This document shows positions 8,464 through 16,955 of a stretch of 64,000 nt of DNA, in pieces. A program made the position numbers and the translations under genes. This DNA is from Chryseobacterium sp. ZHDP1 (GTDB taxonomy: Bacteria; Bacteroidota; Bacteroidia; Flavobacteriales; Weeksellaceae): NCBI RefSeq assembly GCF_018603435.1, contig NZ_CP075682.1, positions 3,286,001 through 3,350,000 of the forward strand, read 5' to 3'. Each line of letters begins with the position of its first letter. The stretch's first letter is position 1. The notes under the pieces were generated by a model that was given only the letters and a program-made list of their open reading frames with translations, was not told the origin of the DNA and did not search any database.

Positions 8464-9009
8464 TTATAAAGCTGTTGCAGTATAAGTTACTGTCTGCGTA
8501 TAAGTTCCAGCCGGTTTACCTAAAATGTCAGAAGAAGAAGACTTTGCTGCCGGAATGGTATAGTCCAAATTCAGTGTTAAGGCACTTCCAAGCGGAGCAT
8601 TTGATACTAATGTCTGATCTGTTGCGGATAAAACAACAGCACTTTTTGTTCCTCCCATAGTTCCGGAAGCTGTAGCTGCTTTGATGGTTAAAACATTTAC
8701 AGGAATCAGGTTCGTTCCATTCATAAAATTGGCACCTCCTGCTTTTACTTTAACATTAAAGTTCTTCGTTGAAGTAACTTTTAAAGAGTTGGCTTTAGTT
8801 ATCGTTTGATCAGAGTTATAATCCGCTGCAGTAACATAATTGAAATCTACAGTGTTCCCGATTGCAGTACTTCCCGCATCGATAGAAATTACATCGTTCA
8901 GGGTAATGTTTACTGTTGTGGTCGCTGTAGTATTTTGAGCTTGGGCATTGTTAGTTCCTAAAATGAATGCTCCGATAGTTAATGCTGCGATGGCGATTTG
9001 TTTTGTCAT
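8464..9009 (-). CDS. Secreted beta-rich protein, possibly pilin-like
   Basis: A 181-residue protein with a classic signal peptide (MTKQIAIAALTIGAF..., cleavage after AQAQ). The mature part is rich in Thr, Asn, Ala and Val with alternating hydrophobic residues, has no Cys, and contains DVISIDAG near its start and GTYTQTVTYTATAL at its end. That pattern resembles small all-beta secreted proteins such as DUF4402/WxL-like or spore-coat-U-like subunits; I cannot choose between them. It has its own terminator and sits alone between the two decayed polymerase loci. A TGTAGT-N6-ACTACA dyad lies about 105 bp upstream (9115-9132). Confidence 0.75.
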   Translation of the reverse strand: MTKQIAIAALTIGAFILGTNNAQAQNTTATTTVNITLNDVISIDAGSTAIGNTVDFNYVTAADYNSDQTITKANSLKVTSTKNFNVKVKAGGANFMNGTNLIPVNVLTIKAATASGTMGGTKSAVVLSATDQTLVSNAPLGSALTLNLDYTIPAAKSSSSDILGKPAGTYTQTVTYTATAL

Positions 9010-9114
9010 GATCGTATTATTTAATTTTTTATTCTTTGTTTAATTGTTCTCTTTTGAACATTACAAATCTACAGCGGCGAAAAAATTTTCTTTGTAGTGG
9101 AAAACGGAAGTTCA

Positions 9115-9132
9115 TGTAGTAAAATAACTACA
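9115..9132. promoter_or_regulatory. Dyad TGTAGT-N6-ACTACA
   Basis: A 6-bp inverted repeat upstream of the secreted protein gene. Its TGTAG half sites recall the TTTTTGTAGAA dyads at 874 and 1178, so the same regulator may act at both places, though the short arms make chance possible. Confidence 0.3.
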
Positions 9133-9160
9133 CGATCAATTATTTGCGTTAAATAGAAAA

Positions 9161-9189
9161 GCCCTCAACATTTAGAAATTGTTGAGGGC
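9161..9189 (-). terminator. Orphan hairpin terminator
   Basis: A perfect 10-bp stem GCCCTCAACA/TGTTGAGGGC with a 9-base loop. On the minus strand it is followed by TTTT, so it would end a leftward transcript. No intact leftward gene lies upstream; it may be the remains of the truncated repressor copy. Confidence 0.6.
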
Positions 9190-9452
9190 ATATATCAATT
9201 GCTGTTATTTCTATTAGTAAATAGTTCATCAATCCACAATTTTTACAAATTTAGGGGACATCATCAATTCCCTCAGATATATCAATTATATTTTCAAAAT
9301 GCATTGTACATTAAATATCATTTCTACAATTTAGACATTTTTAGAGCCACAAGTGATACAAAATTTTTATTGAATTAGAAGGAAAACAAGTTGGTTCTTA
9401 TACAGCTTAAAAAAGCATTTTCTACCGAAATTATAATGATTTTATAATAAGA

Positions 9453-9519
9453 AGTCAATTCCTGCTGCGATACATTTTTCTGAGTCCTGGAAAACCTGAT
9501 GTTATCTGAAAAAATTGAT
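9453..9519 (-). pseudogene. S24 repressor, 5' fragment (copy 2)
   Basis: The reverse strand reads ISIFSDNIRF...QKNVSQQEL, matching the first 22 residues of the intact repressor at 7237 with a few changes. The initiating ATG has become ATA, and everything downstream of about codon 22 is missing. With the operators and umuC copy beside it, this shows that the whole divergent locus was duplicated. Confidence 0.75.
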
Positions 9520-9522
9520 ATT

Positions 9523-9570
9523 GATACAAATTGTATCTATAAATATACTAGAAATGATACAAATAGTATC
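9523..9570. promoter_or_regulatory. Duplicated operator pair
   Basis: GATACAAATTGTATC at 9523-9537 and GATACAAATAGTATC at 9556-9570 repeat the pair at 8009 and 8042, including the 33-bp spacing. The surviving S24 repressor could still bind here. Confidence 0.7.
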
Positions 9571-9597
9571 TAATTTTGTTCTATAGAATCAACAATT

Positions 9598-9936
9598 ATG
9601 TATGCTTTGGTAGATTGCAATAATTTCTTTGTTTCCTGCGAAAGAACGCTTGATCCGAAACTAGAAAATAAGCCTGTTGTAGTACTTTCCAACAACGATG
9701 GCTGTGTAGTGTCCAGAAGTAAAGAAGCTAAAGATCTGGGAATTCCGATGGCAGCTCCAGCTTTTAAGTATAAGGAATTATTTAAAGAGCATGATGTACA
9801 ATGTTTTTCCGCAAAATTCGAATTGTATAATTTTAAAAGCCAGCGTGTTATAGAGATATCCACAGCGTATGTGGATAAGTCTGATTATGAGGTGTATTCA
9901 ATTGATTATCAAAAGAAAATTATTATTACAAGTTAG
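9598..9936 (+). pseudogene. umuC-type Y-family polymerase, truncated (copy 2)
   Basis: The first 100 codons are a good Y-family polymerase N-terminus: MYALVDCNNFFVSCERTLDP (with the first catalytic Asp), NNDGCVVSRSKEAKDLGIPMA, and EVYSID near residue 101. Homology ends exactly in the SIDE motif, replacing the catalytic Glu with YQKKIIITS and a stop. Intact members are about 420 residues. The fragment therefore lacks the active-site Glu, most of the palm, thumb, fingers and little finger, and cannot polymerise DNA. It retains its SOS-type operators. Confidence 0.85.
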
Positions 9937-10030
9937 AAGCTAAAAACGTTGTAATGTATTGATATTTAGTCGTGCTTATGATATTAATATTTTGATAAAA
10001 TATATATGTCGATTCGGTAATTTTTTAGAA

Positions 10031-10482
10031 TTTATAAATACACCAAACATTCAGCAATTATTACAAAGGGATAAATTTTCATCAATATTTTTGATAGTTA
10101 AAAAAAAGTTTTCTTTAAATTAAGGATTAAACTTTATTAAGCGTTTTCTTAAATTAAAGATGCCATAAAGAATTAAATAGGTATATTATTAAGATTTGTA
10201 TTTCTTTAGATGATCTAAGAAACTAATTCTAATCTAACCGTGAATAGGATGTTTGAAACGTGCATTTTTAGGGTTTTATAATGATCAAAGATTGAGTGGA
10301 ATTTGTGCATTCTTAATGAAGACATCTGAAAATATGGTTAAATTATTTGCTATAAAATGTTATTGAATAAAACAGTAAGCAGGATCATAATCTAACTATT
10401 AGAGTTTTTACATGGAAATTATAATTTAAACCAATAGTTTATAATTAAATTGACTTTGCTGAATGTTTGGTGTTTTTTATAA
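10031..10482. repeat. MITE-like unit with 18-bp (extendable) terminal inverted repeats
   Basis: ACACCAAACATTCAGCAA at 10040-10057 and its exact reverse complement at 10456-10473 bound about 400 bp without coding capacity. Similarity continues outward on both sides as an AATTtATAAA-like sequence. A third solo copy of the 18-mer lies at 8271. Size, AT-richness and inverted ends fit a miniature inverted-repeat element, but no target duplication was confirmed. Confidence 0.45.
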
Positions 10483-10495
10483 TTTTAAACAGGTT

Positions 10496-10600
10496 TGAAC
10501 TTAAAAAACCAATAAAATGCAAAGTAAATGGTAGCTAAAAATTTATAAGGTTACGATAGCTTATTTTTAATAAACTTGAATGATTTTGTACTATTTGAAG
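10496..10600 (-). repeat. About 105-bp direct repeat, copy 1 (remnant of T9SS gene 3' end)
   Basis: Nearly identical to 19038-19144, in the same orientation, with a one-T length difference and a few substitutions. It contains the last 13 or so codons (ending SFKFIKK) of the T9SS-sorted protein encoded at 19104 and its downstream flank. The two copies bracket the two-component regulon block. Confidence 0.75.
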
Positions 10601-10737
10601 TGTTTTTTTACAATTTTATTTACAACTTTAGCGAATGTTTAGTTGGAGCTAGCAAGGAATATCCCTATAAATATTACGCAGAAGTGTAATTTAGAAATTA
10701 TTTCTTTACTAAATGAACTTATATGTATTTTTTAATC

Positions 10738-10755
10738 TTCAAAATTTCTACTAAA
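10738..10755 (+). promoter_or_regulatory. Regulon motif, site 1 (upstream of the OmpR-type regulator)
   Basis: TTCAAAA-TTTC-TACTAAA, read towards the regulator gene, matches the tandem motif TTCARAA-N4-TWCAAAA found before five other nearby transcription units, with one mismatch. It lies 56 bp before the regulator start, suggesting autoregulation. Confidence 0.55.
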
Positions 10756-10810
10756 TTCAATATATAAATTTATTGGATAAAAGTTCAGATATTTATAAAA
10801 TATATTACTG

Positions 10811-11488
10811 ATGAAAATTCTGATAATTGAAGACGAGACCGAATTAGCCAAAAGTGTAGCAGAATATCTTTCTGAAGAAAACTACCTGTGTGAATTTGCG
10901 TACACTTTTTATGAGGCAATGTATAAGATAGAGACATTTCAGTATGACTGCATCATCCTTGACATAATGCTTCCTGACGGCAACGGCCTGGAAATCTTGG
11001 AAGCACTAAAAAAACAAAATAAACAAGACGGAATTATTATCGTTTCTGCAAAAAATGCTTTGGATGATAAAATAAAAGGATTGCAGCTTGGAGCAGATGA
11101 TTATCTTACAAAACCATTTCATTTGTCGGAATTAATGGCGAGAATTTATTCTGTAATCAGACGAAAACAATTTAATAATTCTAATATTATCAGTCAAAAT
11201 GAATTACAGATTGACCTTCTGGCAAAGACAGTTTCAGTCAATAAAGAAATCATTACATTGACAAAAAAAGAATTTGATCTGTTGATTTATTTTGTAGGTA
11301 ATAAAAATAAAGTCATTTCAAAAAGTACTTTGGCAGAACACCTTTCCGGAGATTTTGCAGATATGTTAGACAATCATGATTTTGTTTATGCGCACGTAAA
11401 AAATTTAAAAAAAAAACTACATGACGCCGGTTGTGACAAGTATCTAAAAACAGTTTATGGCACGGGTTATAAGTGGGAAAATTCTTAA
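10811..11488 (+). CDS. OmpR/PhoB-family response regulator
   Basis: A 225-residue regulator: receiver domain (about 1-118) with IIEDE, phospho-acceptor in IILDIMLPDG (Asp51), and Lys in LTKPFHLSEL; then a winged-helix DNA-binding domain (about 128-222) with LTKKEFDLLIYF and the terminal TVYGTGYKWEN. It is followed 12 bp later by its sensor kinase. OmpR-family proteins bind as dimers to tandem direct repeats about one helical turn apart; exactly such a motif (TTTTGWA-N4-TTYTGAA, 11-bp period) occurs upstream of this gene and of five neighbouring units, so this regulator is the best candidate to bind it. Confidence 0.92.
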   Translation: MKILIIEDETELAKSVAEYLSEENYLCEFAYTFYEAMYKIETFQYDCIILDIMLPDGNGLEILEALKKQNKQDGIIIVSAKNALDDKIKGLQLGADDYLTKPFHLSELMARIYSVIRRKQFNNSNIISQNELQIDLLAKTVSVNKEIITLTKKEFDLLIYFVGNKNKVISKSTLAEHLSGDFADMLDNHDFVYAHVKNLKKKLHDAGCDKYLKTVYGTGYKWENS

Positions 11489-11500
11489 TTTGCATCCGAT

Positions 11501-12784
11501 TTGAAACCACTTTTAAACAAAGCAACAAAACCTTTCATCATTTATGTCCTGATTATTTTGGTCATAAGTATTCCCATTTATTATCTTATTGTAGATGCTA
11601 TTTGGAAAAATGAGCTGGATGAGCACAATAAAATTGTTGCGGAAAAAACAATGGTTCAAATCAACAGTTTGAAGTTATCCGATGAAAAACTTGATGAAAC
11701 GATAAAGTTGTGGAACAAAGTACAACCTGCCACAAATATCAAAAAGGCAGAAATGGATGATCCTCTCCAAGACAGTGTTTATATCATCGAAAAACCTCAT
11801 GACTTTCTTCATTTTGAAGAGGTTGACAGATTTCAATGCTTGTCAAAGATCATCTATCTTAACAGAAAGCCTTATCGCTTTAGTATAGAAACCAATATCG
11901 AAGAATCTCAAGAAACGATCTTTTTCATCTCAGGAACCACGGTTATACTTTTTATCCTGATTGTCGGCGGATTATTGATTTTGAACAGATGGCTCTCCAA
12001 ATCGGTGTGGACACCTTTCCATGCAACTTTGGATAAATTGAAAACCTTCAATCTCAATAATCAGACAAAAATCGAATTGCCGCCAACAGACGTTACCGAA
12101 TTTGATGAACTGAACCAGTCATTGAACAGGTTAATGGAACATAATCTGTCGGTTTTCATAACTCAGAAAGAGTTTATAGAAAATGCTTCCCATGAACTTC
12201 AAACACCTCTGGCAATTCTAAAAAATAAGCTAGACATTCTTATGCAGGATGATGATTTAACAGAAAAACAGTATCATATTGTGGAGGAAATGAATCGGGC
12301 TTTGTCGAGAAGTTCCAGAATCAATAAGAACCTTTTATTGCTGGCAAAGATTGAAAACAAGCAGTTTGAGAATTCCAAAATAAATTTTGATGAATTATTG
12401 AATCAAAGTATGGAAATCCTGCAGGAACACTTTGAACAAAAAAACCTCACTATTCGAAGTGAAATTTCATCTGAGATTAAAGTCAATGGTAATATCGGAT
12501 TAACAGAAGTACTGATTAATAATTTGATTTTAAATGCTATTCGACATACTCCCGCTTATGGTTCAATCGGAATTAAACTAATGCAATCTCTTTTTGAAGT
12601 ATCTAATTCGGGAACAGAGAAATTGAATACGGATTTGCTATTCAAAAGGTTTTCAGGATTCTCAAAAGAAAACAAAGGGAGTGGACTTGGATTAGCTATT
12701 GTAAAAGAAATATGTAAATCTCAGAACTGGAGTATTGAGTACAGGTTTGAAAACCACAACCACATTTTTTCTGTTAAACTATAA
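11501..12784 (+). CDS. Two-component sensor histidine kinase
   Basis: A 427-residue class I sensor kinase with two membrane segments (about residues 12-32 and 138-162) enclosing a periplasmic region of about 105 residues. The H box is ENASHELQTPLAIL (His231), the N box NNLILNAIRHTP, and the G2 box GSGLGLAIV; the G1 region (FEVSNSGT) is degenerate but typical. The frame begins with TTG directly after the regulator's stop; no in-frame ATG lies nearby, so TTG is taken as the start. It partners the OmpR-type regulator. The stimulus is unknown, though nearby membrane and lipid-phosphatase genes hint at envelope stress. Confidence 0.9.
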   Translation: MKPLLNKATKPFIIYVLIILVISIPIYYLIVDAIWKNELDEHNKIVAEKTMVQINSLKLSDEKLDETIKLWNKVQPATNIKKAEMDDPLQDSVYIIEKPHDFLHFEEVDRFQCLSKIIYLNRKPYRFSIETNIEESQETIFFISGTTVILFILIVGGLLILNRWLSKSVWTPFHATLDKLKTFNLNNQTKIELPPTDVTEFDELNQSLNRLMEHNLSVFITQKEFIENASHELQTPLAILKNKLDILMQDDDLTEKQYHIVEEMNRALSRSSRINKNLLLLAKIENKQFENSKINFDELLNQSMEILQEHFEQKNLTIRSEISSEIKVNGNIGLTEVLINNLILNAIRHTPAYGSIGIKLMQSLFEVSNSGTEKLNTDLLFKRFSGFSKENKGSGLGLAIVKEICKSQNWSIEYRFENHNHIFSVKL

Positions 12785-12785
12785 A

Positions 12786-12803
12786 TTCGGAATTTCCTCA
12801 AAA
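12786..12803 (+). promoter_or_regulatory. Regulon motif, site 2 (upstream of the TauE/SafE gene)
   Basis: TTCGGAA-TTTC-CTCAAAA, oriented towards the downstream permease like the other sites, one base after the kinase stop codon. It has a weaker first half than the leftward sites and stands about 200 bp before the annotated start. Confidence 0.5.
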
Positions 12804-13005
12804 TTGAATTTAGCTTTACCCATTTACAAACAGGTAACAATAATGATTAATACAATTTTAAAAGATTATCGACAGGATATTTTCTGTAAATTTTCAGCAT
12901 TAGGCTAATAGTCTTTCTCAAAGAGCCTATAAAATAAGTTGCTTGGCTCATCAAACTTATTATGCGTGCATGATCAAACTGTCAACTAAAGATTCAAAAT
13001 AAAAG

Positions 13006-14121
13006 ATGAAAGTGAAATTACTTTCTTCAAAATATCTTCAAAATCAGATTGCATCTTTGTTAAGTAAAATTTATGGTGTAACCTTTTTGTTGATAAAAAT
13101 GTTTATTGAAATTATTTTATTGTTCTTCGGAACCATTTTCGCATTTTGGCTGAGCGCCATTTGCGGCGGTGGTGCAAGCCTCATTTTGATTCCGATTCTT
13201 AATCTTTTATTACCAGCTTCTGTAGTTCCATTTTCTCTTACAATCGGAACATTTACAAGTTCTGTATCACGAATTGCAGTTTTCAAAAAACACATCAACT
13301 GGAAGATTTTCTTTTGGTTCGTTCCGTTTTCGATTCCTGCAGTTTTGATTGGTGCTTATCTCATTAAATATATCAACCCCAATTATCTGCAGTTGATTGT
13401 GGCTTTTTTTCTGGTTTCCAATGTTCCACAGCTTTTCAAAAAAGTTAAGGACAATGAAAAAGATGACAACACTTCTCCTACATATGTCTTGGCAATTATT
13501 GGTTTTCTTGCAGGGTTTGTTTCCGGAATTACAGGCGCCATAGGGCTTTTGTTTAATCGTTTTTATTTGCAGTTTGGATTGAAAAAAGAAGAAATTGTAG
13601 CTACCAGAGCAGCCAATGAAGTTTTTCTTCATCTAATTAAATTGATAATTTATATTTCGCTAGGACTCTATTCCAATCTTGCATTATGGCTGGGAATAGC
13701 CGTTGCGGTGGCAACCATTATTTCATCTTATACTTTTAAATATATTCTTCCTCTTCTTAGTGAAAGTATCTTCAGAAAAGTCGGTTACGGAGCAATGGTA
13801 GTTTCAGGAATAATTTTATTAATAGGAACTTCTGACAAAATCATCCAACAAAATAAATTGGGCGTTACGATTGCAAAAAGCGAATCCATTATTTCGTGGC
13901 GGTCAACAGATTTTATAATTGAATTCGCCTTTGATGAGGGATTGGAAATTGAAAGACCAATTCATCCGCAAGAATTGCCGGCTCATCTTAAAACCAAATA
14001 TGCTTCGCTGAAAAATCATTTTGATATCATTCATCTTGAAAAAGTTTTTACGTTTAGAAACGAACCTTCCTATGAATTCTACTGTTACAAAAACAATCAG
14101 CTTACAAAATTTGAAAGTTAG
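13006..14121 (+). CDS. TauE/SafE-family membrane permease
   Basis: About eight hydrophobic segments follow a start near residue 32 (MFIEIILLFFGTIFAFWLSAICGGG), including a glycine-rich first helix and a repeated half with GFLAGFVSGITGAIGLLFNR. This is the TauE/SafE (sulfite exporter) layout. The ATG at 13099 gives a more standard N-terminus than the upstream one, whose first 31 residues are polar. The last 90 residues after the membrane part (from about 280) form a soluble extension not usual in the family. The gene follows the two-component system and carries its motif upstream. The substrate cannot be inferred. Confidence 0.8.
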   Translation: MKVKLLSSKYLQNQIASLLSKIYGVTFLLIKMFIEIILLFFGTIFAFWLSAICGGGASLILIPILNLLLPASVVPFSLTIGTFTSSVSRIAVFKKHINWKIFFWFVPFSIPAVLIGAYLIKYINPNYLQLIVAFFLVSNVPQLFKKVKDNEKDDNTSPTYVLAIIGFLAGFVSGITGAIGLLFNRFYLQFGLKKEEIVATRAANEVFLHLIKLIIYISLGLYSNLALWLGIAVAVATIISSYTFKYILPLLSESIFRKVGYGAMVVSGIILLIGTSDKIIQQNKLGVTIAKSESIISWRSTDFIIEFAFDEGLEIERPIHPQELPAHLKTKYASLKNHFDIIHLEKVFTFRNEPSYEFYCYKNNQLTKFES

Positions 14122-14221
14122 ATTTTAATCCAGAAATTTTTCAATAAAATATTATTCTCAGGTTTAAATACTTAGTAATTATATATTATACCCATATATT
14201 TATTATATAAGAGTGCGGCGT

Positions 14222-16447
14222 TTAAGTTCCTTGAATCGCTCCATTTAAATACTCATCACTGATGTCTTTTTCTTTTTTAAAATCTTTACCAAATTTATAA
14301 CTGAAACTAACCCCGAACGAACGAAGTGGCAAATACCGCACAGAATATGAACTGTAATCATATGTTTTAACAGTTGTTGCCTGTTTAATATATTGGTTAA
14401 AAGGATTAGTAGTTGTAATTCCAATACTTGCTTTTTTGTTCCAAAACTGTTTTCTTGCAGCAACGTTATAAGTAATTGACTGAGGATTTTTACCCTGAAT
14501 ATTTTTTGCAGGCGAGTTGTAATTTCCGAATATTTCTACTATAAAATCCTTTGGAAACTGATAAGTAAAGTTCAAGTTTAAACGATATCGAATACCCATA
14601 TCTACGTTTCCAAAATAATCACTTACAATAAATCGGTGAAAAACCATCATATTTCCTCGTAAATTTAATTTACTATTAAAAAAATAAACAGAACCTGATA
14701 ACATACCTCCGGAATTATACTCTTTTCCAATATTTTCTCTTAAAGTGACTGAAACATTAGTGTAATCTGTTCCGTTAACATTAAATGTTGGGTAAAAAGT
14801 CGTGATTTGCTTGAGATCCTGACTGTTGATTTTTTCTGTAAGGGTAATTGAAACATTAGCACCTTTTTCATAATTTTTGCTGTAGCCTAACTCCATATTA
14901 TCCCCTATCTCTGGCTTTAATGCAGGATTTCCTGTTGTGATATTATGAGGATCGCTGAAATTTAAAAATGGATTTAATTCAGAATATTCAGGTCTTTCAA
15001 CTCTTCTCGTATAAGCAAGTTTTATTGTTTCCGCACTATCAAATTTATGGGATAAAATGAATGACGGTACAAGCAGACTGTATGAGGGAATATTGGTATT
15101 ATGATAATCGATTTTCACTGTTGTGTATTCGTAACGTACTCCAGTTCTTACGTCCAGCCAATTGAATAATTTTAATGATGAAGAAAGATATGCTGCATAA
15201 ATTCCGATATCATATTTCAAGTGATAGGACTGATTGAGATCCGATTCATATTGCCCTGACGAAGTGTTTAAAATATTCACATCAGTGTTATTTATAATAT
15301 GCTGAAATATTGCTTTTGCACCCATTTCCAATGTAAGATTATCTTTTATTGGCTGTGCATAATCTAACGATATATTATGGCTAACATCCGTTCCTGGATT
15401 GCTACCTGAAATGCCATCATAAGGAGATAAAGATCCTGCCAAATTCTGAGTTTGCAAATAATTACTTTTAGGAGAACCGTAGCTCATCACATAATCTGCC
15501 GTCAACTCCTTTCCTTCTTTCAGAAATGTTTTTCTGTAGCTTATATTTCCATCAATGGAGTTCACTGAAGAACGACTATATGAATTTCTGTAACCAATTG
15601 ATGATTGTTCTGTTGAATTAAAAAAATCAGTAATATACTGTTCCTGATTAATCAAACCGACACTTTTGTTTGCAAAATCGTTGTAAGAAATGGAACCGGA
15701 CAAAGTATTCGTTTTATTAATCGACCAGTCAAATCCTAATCCCGTACGATAACCGTGTCTCTCAAAATAGCTTAAAGCATTTTGCAATAATCGGGTTTGA
15801 GTTTGTGAGGAAGAATCGCGCGAAATTCTGTTTTGAGACGATGGTGTTCTTGATTTCAATTGAGCATTTCCGCTGAAAAAAGCATTCAGACTGAAGTGGT
15901 TGTTTCTGAAATTCAGATTTAATGAGCCAGTTTCAAAACGTGTTCCGGCGGAAGTATTAATCAACCCATTGATCCCTTTAACTTTATTTTCATTAAGGAT
16001 AATATTGATGATTCCACCCGTTCCCTGTGCATCGTATCTTGCTCCGGGAGTGGTCACTGCTTCGATACTTTTGATCTGGCTTGCAGGAATTGAAGCAAGT
16101 GCATCGGCTAGGCTGTTTCCAAATACGCCGGAAGGTTTTCCGTTGATCAGGAATCTCACATTAGGATTACCCTGTAATTCTATATTTCCGTCTGCATCTA
16201 CCGTCACTTGTGGCACTTTCCTCAAAACCTCGATCGCTGAACCATTCTGAGATGTGATGTCGTTGGCAACATTGTAAATAATTTTATCAACTTTATTTTC
16301 GACAATCGGTTTTTTTCCGTTGATAACAACTTCCTGAATAGTCTTAACCCGATTGATTTTTAAAGAATCAGCTTCTTTTCCGGCTATGGCTTGTGCATTA
16401 ATTGTTATTGTAAATAGTAATACTAAAAGAATTGATAATTGTTTCAC
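14222..16447 (-). CDS. TonB-receptor-like outer membrane beta-barrel protein
   Basis: A 741-residue outer-membrane protein: signal peptide (to about residue 20), a plug-like domain (about 35-160; IQEVVINGKKPIVENKVDKI, then PNVRFLINGKPSG and GTGGIINIILNE) and a long C-terminal barrel with alternating aromatic strands (LSYSKNYEKGANVSITLTEK, YSVRYLPLRSFGVSFSYKFG). It belongs to the outer-membrane beta-barrel family allied to TonB-dependent receptors; the N-terminal carboxypeptidase-like domain common in Bacteroidota is missing. The start codon is GTG. A strong regulon motif lies 36 bp upstream. Its ligand is unknown. Confidence 0.85.
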   Translation of the reverse strand: MKQLSILLVLLFTITINAQAIAGKEADSLKINRVKTIQEVVINGKKPIVENKVDKIIYNVANDITSQNGSAIEVLRKVPQVTVDADGNIELQGNPNVRFLINGKPSGVFGNSLADALASIPASQIKSIEAVTTPGARYDAQGTGGIINIILNENKVKGINGLINTSAGTRFETGSLNLNFRNNHFSLNAFFSGNAQLKSRTPSSQNRISRDSSSQTQTRLLQNALSYFERHGYRTGLGFDWSINKTNTLSGSISYNDFANKSVGLINQEQYITDFFNSTEQSSIGYRNSYSRSSVNSIDGNISYRKTFLKEGKELTADYVMSYGSPKSNYLQTQNLAGSLSPYDGISGSNPGTDVSHNISLDYAQPIKDNLTLEMGAKAIFQHIINNTDVNILNTSSGQYESDLNQSYHLKYDIGIYAAYLSSSLKLFNWLDVRTGVRYEYTTVKIDYHNTNIPSYSLLVPSFILSHKFDSAETIKLAYTRRVERPEYSELNPFLNFSDPHNITTGNPALKPEIGDNMELGYSKNYEKGANVSITLTEKINSQDLKQITTFYPTFNVNGTDYTNVSVTLRENIGKEYNSGGMLSGSVYFFNSKLNLRGNMMVFHRFIVSDYFGNVDMGIRYRLNLNFTYQFPKDFIVEIFGNYNSPAKNIQGKNPQSITYNVAARKQFWNKKASIGITTTNPFNQYIKQATTVKTYDYSSYSVRYLPLRSFGVSFSYKFGKDFKKEKDISDEYLNGAIQGT

Positions 16448-16482
16448 AGTAGACTTTATTATACGGCAAAAATTCAGCTAAA

Positions 16483-16500
16483 TTCTGTAAACATTTTGAA
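16483..16500 (-). promoter_or_regulatory. Regulon motif, site 3 (upstream of the barrel protein)
   Basis: On the plus strand TTCTGTA-AACA-TTTTGAA, 36 bp upstream of the outer-membrane protein start. The 11-bp periodicity and orientation relative to the gene match the other sites. A TATAAT-like box lies between the site and the start. Confidence 0.65.
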
Positions 16501-16528
16501 TTTTGACTGATATTAAAGAGATTTAATA

Positions 16529-16945
16529 CTATTTCAGAGCAAATAAAATAGTTCCGCCGATAATAAGCAAAGCTCCTATCGCTGTTTTAAACGTCAACGT
16601 TTCTTTGAAAAATAGTATGGAAAGGATAATGGCGATGGCTACGCTCAATTTATCTACAGCCGCTACTTGCGAAACTTTTCCTATCTGTAAAGCCTTAAAA
16701 TAAAATAACCACGATAATCCTGTTGCAACACCGGAAAGGGTAAGAAAAATAAGATTAAATTTCGACAATGAACTAATATCTTTTGCTTCACCTTTTATAA
16801 ATACGATACTCCAAACCAATACCAGAATGATAACAGTTCTGATTCCTGTTGCCAAATTGGAATTAACATTAGACACTCCCATTTTTGCAAAAATAGCCGT
16901 AAGTGCTGCAAATAATGCCGATAACAAAGCATAGTAGAACCACAT
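16529..16945 (-). CDS. EamA-family small transporter (half-size)
   Basis: This 138-residue protein consists almost entirely of five membrane helices and ends with the EamA hallmark (LFFKETLTFKTAIGALLIIGGTILF). Standard EamA/DMT exporters have ten helices in two repeats; this is a single repeat that would act as a dimer, like small multidrug-type DMT proteins. Its start is 10 bp after the PAP2 gene stop, making it the last gene of the HD-PAP2-EamA operon. Substrate unknown. Confidence 0.85.
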   Translation of the reverse strand: MWFYYALLSALFAALTAIFAKMGVSNVNSNLATGIRTVIILVLVWSIVFIKGEAKDISSLSKFNLIFLTLSGVATGLSWLFYFKALQIGKVSQVAAVDKLSVAIAIILSILFFKETLTFKTAIGALLIIGGTILFALK

Positions 16946-16955
16946 AGATACTTGA

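Larger units (their letters stand above)
9937..10737. other. Gene-free repeat-rich debris
   Basis: No reading frame is supported on either strand. The stretch contains a MITE-like inverted-repeat unit, followed by a copy of the 3' end of the T9SS protein gene found 8.5 kb to the right, and ends with the promoter region of the OmpR-type regulator. The content looks like accumulated insertions and deletions after loss of the polymerase gene. Confidence 0.6.

Noticed and set aside
9598..9936. Functional small polymerase
   Set aside because: It ends in the SIDE motif without the catalytic Glu and lacks all later domains.
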